Source: Bacillota bacterium (GTDB lineage Bacteria > Bacillota > Clostridia > Oscillospirales > Oscillospiraceae). From it: a stretch of DNA of 64,000 nucleotides. The notes under the pieces are model-generated. The model was given only the letters and a program-made list of their open reading frames with translations, searched no databases and was not told the DNA's origin. This document shows positions 59,196 to 64,000 of the stretch, piece by piece (positions within the stretch are counted from its first letter, which is position 1; each line of letters starts with the position of its first letter). Position numbers and translations under genes: made by a program. The stretch covers positions 124,001 to 188,000 of the forward strand of contig JAEWKA010000005.1 of assembly GCA_023386265.1 (NCBI GenBank). Direction: 5' to 3'.

Positions 59196-59265
59196 ATAAG
59201 GCCGTCTTTTCGAGCTGTTCAGAACTACTGTAAGCCTCTCTGAAGCTCGGAATGTACGGCTTTAT
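59196..59265. terminator. Extended inverted repeat between convergent genes
   Basis: ATAAGGCCGT (59196-59205) pairs with ACGGCTTTAT (59256-59265), and inside GAGCT...TTCAG pairs with CTGAA...GCTC. It begins 15 bases after the CBS gene stop and overlaps the M14 stop by 4 bases. A bidirectional terminator is likely although no long T-run follows. Confidence 0.55.
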
Positions 59266-60227
59266 CCATTCGCGGCAGTTGCGAGAAGGGGCGCCACCTC
59301 GGCATATATAGTCCCAAACTGCGAAAGCGGTAAGGGACTTTCTCCGAGCCCTATTTCGACTGTATACCCGGGACGGCCGAAATCCTGAATGAACCAGTCC
59401 TTATAACCTGCGTTGTCGCTCTCGGGAGGAGTCTGCGAAAGCTCAAATCCGCTTGCCTCAGCAAGCTTTAATCCGAGCTCATATGCGCCCCAAGGCTCGT
59501 AGTTTGCAAACTTCCAATAGATGACCTTTCCTTGGCTATGGAGCGCCACAACTATATCGGGGTTTAAATTCCGTGTAAAATTAGCGAACGCGCGGCTTTC
59601 GGGAGTTGAGAGAGGAGCTGTGCCGACGTAATCCCGCGGAGCGGGGCTAACAAAGCCCAGATCGGATTTGATTTGCTTTGCCTTTTCCCAGTTGGCTGGA
59701 TACTGAAGATTCAAATCTGTTCCCTCGATATTGGCCTTCCAGCCCAAAGGAAAAGGTATGGACGAATAGTTCCCGGCAATTTTTTTTGCTTGCTCGAAAT
59801 TTTTCCCACTTAATAATTTTCCCAATACAAGATCGACACCATCGGGATTTATCAGGGGAACAAAACAGAGAGTGGCTCTGTTCAGCAAGTCTTTTGCGTT
59901 AAAAGCCTCAATTTGATCATTCGTGCGCGACTTTTCAAAAAGCTCATTCATGAATTTCAAAAGCACGAGCGTAGTTATCCACTCGTTTGCGTGATGAGAA
60001 GCGCTGTACAAGACTTTCCGTTTTCCGCAGCCCGCACAAATATTTAACAAAGGTTTTCCCATAACGCTTTTGCCGAACTCAGAAAGCTTCGCACAAGCGT
60101 ATTTTCCGGCGAGCCTGTTCATCTCATTATAAACAGCGTCGGAGCTTGGAACTTGTGGCGGCGAGCCGTCTGTAAAAAAAACTTCGCCATTATCTGATGG
60201 ATTAAAACACGGACTGCACTGTTTCAT
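59262..60227 (-). CDS. M14 carboxypeptidase, gamma-D-glutamyl-L-diamino acid peptidase-like
   Basis: 321-residue zinc peptidase. Start ATG 60227 chosen for GGAGG 5 bases upstream. Zinc ligands are seen: SHHANEWIT (HxxE), then VVALHSQG (His) and the catalytic Glu in YTVEIGLGES. LINPDGVDLV and LNLQYPANW are typical of the gamma-D-glutamyl-meso-diaminopimelate peptidase I group. No LysM domain and no signal peptide are present. The protein may therefore act in the cytoplasm (recycling, mother cell) rather than on the wall. Neighbours are spoIIP, spoIVB and spo0A, which favours a sporulation-time role. Confidence 0.85.
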   Translation of the reverse strand: MKQCSPCFNPSDNGEVFFTDGSPPQVPSSDAVYNEMNRLAGKYACAKLSEFGKSVMGKPLLNICAGCGKRKVLYSASHHANEWITTLVLLKFMNELFEKSRTNDQIEAFNAKDLLNRATLCFVPLINPDGVDLVLGKLLSGKNFEQAKKIAGNYSSIPFPLGWKANIEGTDLNLQYPANWEKAKQIKSDLGFVSPAPRDYVGTAPLSTPESRAFANFTRNLNPDIVVALHSQGKVIYWKFANYEPWGAYELGLKLAEASGFELSQTPPESDNAGYKDWFIQDFGRPGYTVEIGLGESPLPLSQFGTIYAEVAPLLATAANG

Positions 60228-60317
60228 AAACACCTCCATTCGCTCAGTGCGCTGATAACTGCTTGGTTCGACAGACAGCAATTTCCGTGATTTTTAAAAA
60301 TTCCCCCGCACTAATAA

Positions 60318-60373
60318 AATTACCTTTTTCATAATACCCTTATTAATGTGCGAAAAAAGCCGAAAAGGTAATT
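60318..60373. repeat. Inverted repeat in the M14-spoIVB divergent region
   Basis: AATTACCTTTT (60318-60328) and AAAAGGTAATT (60363-60373) are perfect complements, 34 bases apart, with a smaller TAATA/TATTA pair between. It can extrude as a cruciform or serve as two half-sites; located upstream of both divergent genes. Confidence 0.55.
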
Positions 60374-60469
60374 GAGAAATAATTTGTTACGCAAATTCGC
60401 GCTTATTTTGCGCTTCGTCGAACATAATGATACTGCGATTTTAAAAATCGAGAAGCGGGGGAAATAAGG

Positions 60470-61510
60470 ATGAATTACAAAAATAAAACAAAATACAGAA
60501 ATGCCATTATTTCGGCGGCGCTTACAATCTGCATATTCTCACAGTCAGTGCCGGCTTTTGCGGCACAGGAAAAGATGCTCGTTCCTATGGGCTGCACAGT
60601 GGGAATACAGATGTTTACCGACGGGGTAATGGTTGTAGGGCTGTCCGCAACACAAAACGGACAAGCGCCCTCTCCGGCAGCGGTCGCGGGAATTCTTCCG
60701 GGCGATCTGATAACGACGCTGGGCACAACTAAAATCGGTTCCGCGGATGAGTTCAAAGCTGAGATGTCGAAGCTGACAGGGGATCCGATATCGGTGACTA
60801 TTCGAAGAAAAGGTGAAACGCTCCAACTGACAATTGAGCCTAATATGAAAAGCGGCGTTGCCGAACTGGGCATCTGGCTGAGAGACAATGTTTCAGGAAT
60901 CGGAACAATGACATTCTATGATCCTCAGACCAAAATGTACGGCGGCTTGGGGCACGGAATTAACGATTTCGACTCTGGAGTAATCATGCCACTGGGGAAA
61001 GGCGATATCTTCCGATCGACTGTTGTTGAGGTTAAGAAAGGCTGCTCCGGCGCGCCCGGAGAGCTATGCGGAGATTTCAGTGGAAAGAATGCCTGCGGCA
61101 ACATTCTAAAAAACACACGCTTTGGGATTTTTGGTGTCCTCTATTCCGAACAGCCGGATGCGGGTAAGGCCATGCCCGTGGCTTCTAGCGATGAAATTGA
61201 GCTTGGAAAAGCAACAGTCATTGCCAACATTGAAGGCATGGAAAACAATGAATACGAGATTGAGATTACCAGAGTGTACAGAGGTAACGCAGATGGAAGA
61301 TGCCTGATGATTTCTGTAAAGGATAAAAGACTTCTTGAAAAAACTGGCGGGATAGTGCAGGGAATGAGCGGCAGCCCAATCATTCAGAACGGAAAGCTAA
61401 TTGGTGCTGTGACGCATGTCATGGTGAACGACCCCACAAAAGGGTTTGGCGTATCAATTGAGAAGATGCTGGACGAAGTCGGTGACATGGCGCTGGGAAA
61501 GGCAGCTTGA
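60470..61510 (+). CDS. spoIVB: SpoIVB serine peptidase (S55)
   Basis: Forespore-exported protease that triggers cleavage of pro-sigma-K by acting on SpoIVFA. It has 346 residues. The signal/anchor ISAALTICIFSQSVPAFAA (about 14-32) is followed by a PDZ domain (SPAAVAGILPGDLITTLGTT, about 67-120) and the S55 domain. The catalytic His is in GGLGHGINDFDSG and the Ser in VQGMSGSPIIQNGKLIGAVTH, both intact. It lies directly upstream of spo0A, as in Bacillus and Clostridia. The start is ATG 60470 with GCGGGGGAAAT upstream. Confidence 0.96.
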   Translation: MNYKNKTKYRNAIISAALTICIFSQSVPAFAAQEKMLVPMGCTVGIQMFTDGVMVVGLSATQNGQAPSPAAVAGILPGDLITTLGTTKIGSADEFKAEMSKLTGDPISVTIRRKGETLQLTIEPNMKSGVAELGIWLRDNVSGIGTMTFYDPQTKMYGGLGHGINDFDSGVIMPLGKGDIFRSTVVEVKKGCSGAPGELCGDFSGKNACGNILKNTRFGIFGVLYSEQPDAGKAMPVASSDEIELGKATVIANIEGMENNEYEIEITRVYRGNADGRCLMISVKDKRLLEKTGGIVQGMSGSPIIQNGKLIGAVTHVMVNDPTKGFGVSIEKMLDEVGDMALGKAA

Positions 61511-61515
61511 CTTTA

Positions 61516-61573
61516 TAATAAGGAAGTGTGCCGTAAATGCTCTGCCGAGCATTTACGGCACACTTCCTTATTA
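61516..61573 (+). terminator. Long perfect hairpin after spoIVB
   Basis: Two 27-base arms (61516-61542 and 61547-61573) are exact reverse complements around TGCC. The arm starts TAATAAGGAAGTGTGCCG. It begins 5 bases after the spoIVB stop and is flanked by AT-rich bases. It probably terminates spoIVB; the length is far above a usual terminator stem. Confidence 0.75.
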
Positions 61574-61833
61574 CATATTAATTACACATCCTATAAGCAA
61601 ACAGAGAATCCTACAATATTATGTAAACTCTGGGAAAAAATCGTAAGTTAGGCGGCTCAAAGTTTTTTATGCGGCTCAGCACTACAAATGTCCACATAAA
61701 AAGCACAATTGCGGACAAAAATGGCACAAATAGTGCGAAAAAAAGACATAAATACTAAACAAACTTTTTTGGATTATCTTGTAAATTCTGCATATATCAA
61801 ATCAATTGTCATGGGGAAGAAACTGCTGAATTT

Positions 61834-61888
61834 TGTCGATTTACATAAAATGCCGTCAAATTAGTTGAATAAGTCGATACAAGTCGAA
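61834..61888 (+). promoter_or_regulatory. Cluster of three 0A-box-like sites before spo0A
   Basis: The Spo0A box is TGTCGAA (established in Bacillus and Clostridium). Here TGTCGAT (61834-61840), AGTCGAT (61872-61878) and AGTCGAA (61882-61888) each differ at one or two bases. The last two are 10 bp apart, one helical turn. They suggest autoregulation. Confidence 0.5.
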
Positions 61889-61928
61889 TTATGTAAACAA
61901 AAAGCTGTTATTATTTAGCACTATTTTG

Positions 61929-61957
61929 TTGCACTTTGGGGGAAGATATGTTAAATT
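61929..61957 (+). promoter_or_regulatory. Putative sigma-A promoter of spo0A
   Basis: TTGCAC (61929-61934), 17-bp spacer, TAAATT (61952-61957), downstream of the 0A-box-like cluster and 76 bases before the start codon. Confidence 0.45.
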
Positions 61958-62032
61958 AGAGTCGTTCGGCGGTGATTGTGCTTAAAGATAAAGACGGCCT
62001 ACCGTGTATGTATTATAACGGAGGGGAATATT

Positions 62033-62821
62033 ATGGAAACCAAATCAAGGGTACTTATCGCAGATTCCGGAGAGGATTTTCGTTTTTTAATGGCGGATAC
62101 GATCTCTTCAGAGGAAGACATGGCAGTCGTAGGTGCCGCGGGGGATGGCATCGAAACGCTGGCACTAATCGAGCAAAAACATCCAAATGTAATCGTTATG
62201 GACTTAGTTCTTACAAAGCTGGACGGCCTTGGCGTTCTGCAAAAACTTTCGCAAATGAATCAAAAACCGGCAGTCATAATTGTTTCGGGCTTCTTCAACG
62301 AGCATGTGGTACAAGAAGCGGCGGAACTGGGTGCATATTATTTTATGCCCAAGCCCTGCGACATCCCGGCGCTCCTGAGCCGTATCAGGCAGGTGACAGC
62401 AGTCAGCCGTTCTGCATCGGCGAGTTCAAAGCAGCAGGGTGTTGATATGTACCGCCGCGAGGATAATCTTGAAGCGGTGGTCACCGAGGTCATACACGAA
62501 ATCGGTGTTCCCGCGCATATCAAAGGCTACCAGTATCTCAGAGAAGCAATTATACTCACAATCAACGATATGGACATTATAAATTCTGTCACTAAGGTAC
62601 TTTATCCCACAGTGGCAAAGCGCTTTAGTACCACTCCATCAAGGGTTGAAAGGGCCATCCGGCACGCCATTGAGGTCGCATGGGATAGAGGCGATATCGA
62701 GACGCTACAAAAGTTTTTTGGCTATACGGTATCAAATGTAAAAGGCAAGCCTACAAATAGCGAGTTCATCGCAATGATAGCTGACTGCCTTAGCCTCAGA
62801 CGAAAGGTAGCCGAGCGTTAA
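62033..62821 (+). CDS. spo0A: Sporulation master regulator Spo0A
   Basis: Response regulator that starts sporulation when phosphorylated. ATG 62033 has CGGAGGGG 7 bases upstream; the open frame extends 19 codons further without a site. The protein has 262 residues. The receiver domain (1-125) has the phospho-acceptor Asp57 in VIVMDLVLTKLDG, switch Ser85 (IIVSGFF) and Lys107 (FMPKPCD). The usual acidic pair of the pocket is DS here (IADSGEDF, residues 9-16). The C-terminal DNA-binding domain (from about 150) has the recognition helix stretch FSTTPSRVERAIRHAIEVAW. A terminator follows. Confidence 0.96.
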   Translation: METKSRVLIADSGEDFRFLMADTISSEEDMAVVGAAGDGIETLALIEQKHPNVIVMDLVLTKLDGLGVLQKLSQMNQKPAVIIVSGFFNEHVVQEAAELGAYYFMPKPCDIPALLSRIRQVTAVSRSASASSKQQGVDMYRREDNLEAVVTEVIHEIGVPAHIKGYQYLREAIILTINDMDIINSVTKVLYPTVAKRFSTTPSRVERAIRHAIEVAWDRGDIETLQKFFGYTVSNVKGKPTNSEFIAMIADCLSLRRKVAER

Positions 62822-62940
62822 CAAAGCATTGGTATTCAAGGCGATTCATGTTGCGGAATTATTTTACCGCACCTATGAATACTTAATAACATTTATAAAA
62901 AGGGTTTCCATACCTAAAAACATTTTTGTTCATTGTTATA

Positions 62941-62990
62941 AACACTTGTTATTTATTGGGCAAAACTAATAGATAAGAAGTGTTTTTTTT
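62941..62990 (+). terminator. Terminator of spo0A
   Basis: A 17-bp stem (AACACTTGTTATTTATT / AATAGATAAGAAGTGTT, one mismatch and one wobble) with a 10-base loop runs straight into eight T. It is about 120 bases past the stop codon. Confidence 0.85.
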
Positions 62991-63002
62991 ATGGCTGTGA
63001 TA

Positions 63003-63043
63003 AAAAAACGCTCTGCGCAGTTAATGTGCGGGGCGATTTTTTA
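63003..63043 (+). terminator. Second hairpin with T-run after spo0A
   Basis: CGCTCTGCGCA / TGTGCGGGGCG (11 bp, three wobbles), preceded by AAAAAAA and followed by ATTTTTT. It could act from both sides as a backup terminator. Confidence 0.7.
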
Positions 63044-63184
63044 TATTTTTGGCAAATTAATATAATGATTTTCAAATAGCCATGGAACAATTTAATAATG
63101 TATGATAAAATACATTTGTAAAAGGACTTTATTGAATTCATAGGTCAGTCGCCTTAATTCAGGCAAAAGCAGGGGGAAAATAAC

Positions 63185-64000
63185 ATGGAAAGAACAGTAG
63201 CTGAAATAAATGAGTTTCTGCGCGGAATATCTATGCACCCGGACCAGACGGATATTCATGCCGCGACGGAAGAGTTCCTCTCCGAGCTGGAGAAGGGACT
63301 TGATGGCGAGGATTCGTCACTGAAAATGATTCCCACTTATATCTCCGCCTACGGCACACCCCCTGAAAAAATACCTGTGATCGCAATCGACGCGGGCGGA
63401 ACGAACCTTCGCATCTCGCTTGTCACGTTCGAAAATGGGAAACCTATTATTACACGAATGGAAGTAAATCCGATACCGGGCAGCCTGCATGAAATTTCCG
63501 CAGACGAATTTTTCAGCGAAATTGCTGATAAAATATTACCGCTTACAGAAGTCAGCGATAGAATCGGTTTCTGCTTTTCCTATCCTGCCGAGATATTTCC
63601 GGACCGGGATGGAATGATACTTCGCCTATCGAAGGGAGTCTTTGTGAAAAACTCCGTAGGGCTTATAATCGGGCAGGAGCTTAAAAAGAAACTGCGTGAG
63701 AAGAGCGTTTTAAAAGAGTTCAGTTTTGCACTCCTCAACGACACGGTAGCAAGCATGATGGGCGGAGCCGCGGAATTTCCGATAGCGGGGTTCGACGGCA
63801 TCTGCGGGCTCATACTTGGAACGGGTTTCAACACCTGCTATACGGAGAAAGGCGCGAAAATCACCAAGCTTCGAAACGCGCCGGACATGACGATAAACTG
63901 TGAGTCAGGAAACTTTTCAAGGGCTTTACGTGGAGCGCCGGATGTGATGACTGATCTATCCTCTGAAAACCCCGGCATAGGTCTTTATGAGAAAATGATT
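63185..64000 (+). CDS. Hexokinase-family sugar kinase (3' end beyond the window)
   Basis: First 272 residues of an ATP-dependent kinase. The frame is open from ATG 63185 (AGGGGGAAAAT upstream) to the last base. It belongs to the eukaryote-like hexokinase group, not to ROK or Glk. The actin-fold phosphate-1 motif VIAIDAGGTNLRISLV is near residue 65. The sugar-domain stretch FCFSYPAEIFPD, the catalytic LLNDTVASMMGGAAEF (the Asp base), the phosphate-2 motif LILGTGFNTCY and the segment INCESGNF (hexokinase NTEWG-like) all follow. The missing C-terminal part should hold the adenosine-binding motif. Phosphorylation of hexoses would feed the glycolytic operon at 29.9 kb. Confidence 0.85.
   Translation, partial: MERTVAEINEFLRGISMHPDQTDIHAATEEFLSELEKGLDGEDSSLKMIPTYISAYGTPPEKIPVIAIDAGGTNLRISLVTFENGKPIITRMEVNPIPGSLHEISADEFFSEIADKILPLTEVSDRIGFCFSYPAEIFPDRDGMILRLSKGVFVKNSVGLIIGQELKKKLREKSVLKEFSFALLNDTVASMMGGAAEFPIAGFDGICGLILGTGFNTCYTEKGAKITKLRNAPDMTINCESGNFSRALRGAPDVMTDLSSENPGIGLYEKMI

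Larger units (their letters stand above)
61511..62032 (+). other. 522-base intergenic region between spoIVB and spo0A
   Basis: Opens with a 27-bp perfect hairpin (listed separately). An AT-rich stretch of about 250 bases follows. Three near-consensus 0A boxes and a TTGCAC/TAAATT promoter come next, about 80 bases before spo0A. I see no gene; short frames such as 61972-62445 overlap spo0A in another frame and are shadows. Confidence 0.7.
62822..63184 (+). other. 363-base intergenic region between spo0A and the hexokinase gene
   Basis: Two hairpins with T-runs (listed separately) end the spo0A transcript. TATAAT (63061-63066) and a TAAAAT near 63105 are -10-like elements without clear -35 partners, one of which may serve the hexokinase gene. 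No gene is seen. Confidence 0.6.

Noticed and set aside
1..64000. tRNA, rRNA, tmRNA, 6S or SRP RNA genes
   Set aside because: No cloverleaf, CCA-ended tRNA-like or conserved rRNA segment was recognised by eye; a covariance-model scan would be decisive.

Overview
The window is chromosomal DNA of an anaerobic, endospore-forming Gram-positive bacterium. Class Clostridia is likely, and the Oscillospirales/Ruminococcaceae side seems most plausible. This is inferred from gene content and order: spo0A, spoIVB, spoIIP, ypeB, a SleB-type hydrolase and a SpoIIQ-like protein sit together with class III (oxygen-sensitive) ribonucleotide reductase, a sortless LCP/TagO envelope set and Firmicutes-type housekeeping clusters. 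Composition is moderate in GC with AT-rich intergenic regions. The first and last genes (lysS and a hexokinase) are cut by the window edges. I see no rRNA, tRNA, CRISPR array, insertion sequence or prophage.

Layout. (1) 1-9.75 kb, plus strand: end of lysS, a TrmH-type RNA methyltransferase, dprA, topA, trmFO, plsX, acpP, rnc and an Elp3-like radical SAM protein. (2) 9.76-21.2 kb, plus strand: smc, ftsY, rdgB, yhbY, a fused nadD-yqeK, an LCP protein, rsfS, leuS and a cold-shock gene with its own promoter and a structured leader. (3) 21.2-25.5 kb, minus strand: nrdG, nrdD (with a fused C-terminal glutaredoxin-like domain) and trxB, with NrdR-box-like sites in front of both nrd genes. (4) 25.7-29.1 kb: two family-2 glycosyltransferases around a large membrane protein, probably a lipid-linked sugar-transfer set. 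(5) 29.4-36.6 kb, plus strand: trmL followed by the lower-glycolysis operon pgk-tpiA-gpmI-X-Y-eno, where X is a NifU-like protein and Y belongs to the uncharacterised GGGtGRT family.

(6) 36.6-43.8 kb: SpoIIQ-like M23 protein, pepT, pyridoxal kinase, an SDR, a zinc-ribbon/PASTA membrane protein, a phosphodiesterase, and a three-gene cassette of unknown small proteins ending in a glycine-repeat protein. (7) 43.8-49.0 kb, minus strand: tagO/wecA, wecB and an unknown anchored protein (teichoic-acid or wall-glycan precursor synthesis), then trpS and an aminotransferase. (8) 49.1-56.0 kb: gltX, an AT-rich lipoprotein gene, ypeB, a DUF3887 lipoprotein, an sdpRI-like immunity pair, trxA, rsmG and a small zinc-ribbon membrane protein. 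(9) 56.1-64 kb: a sporulation/germination neighbourhood (SleB-like hydrolase, spoIIP, CBS protein, M14 peptidase, spoIVB, spo0A) and the start of a eukaryotic-type hexokinase.

The best candidates for undescribed biology are the NifU-like/GGGtGRT pair embedded between gpmI and eno and the 42.5-43.8 kb three-gene cassette. The zinc-ribbon/PASTA/B-repeat protein comes next. Regulatory sequences that can be read directly include nine or more sigma-A type promoters with 16-18 bp spacers, NrdR-like boxes, 0A-box-like sites before spo0A, palindromes around sdpR, and many intrinsic terminators.
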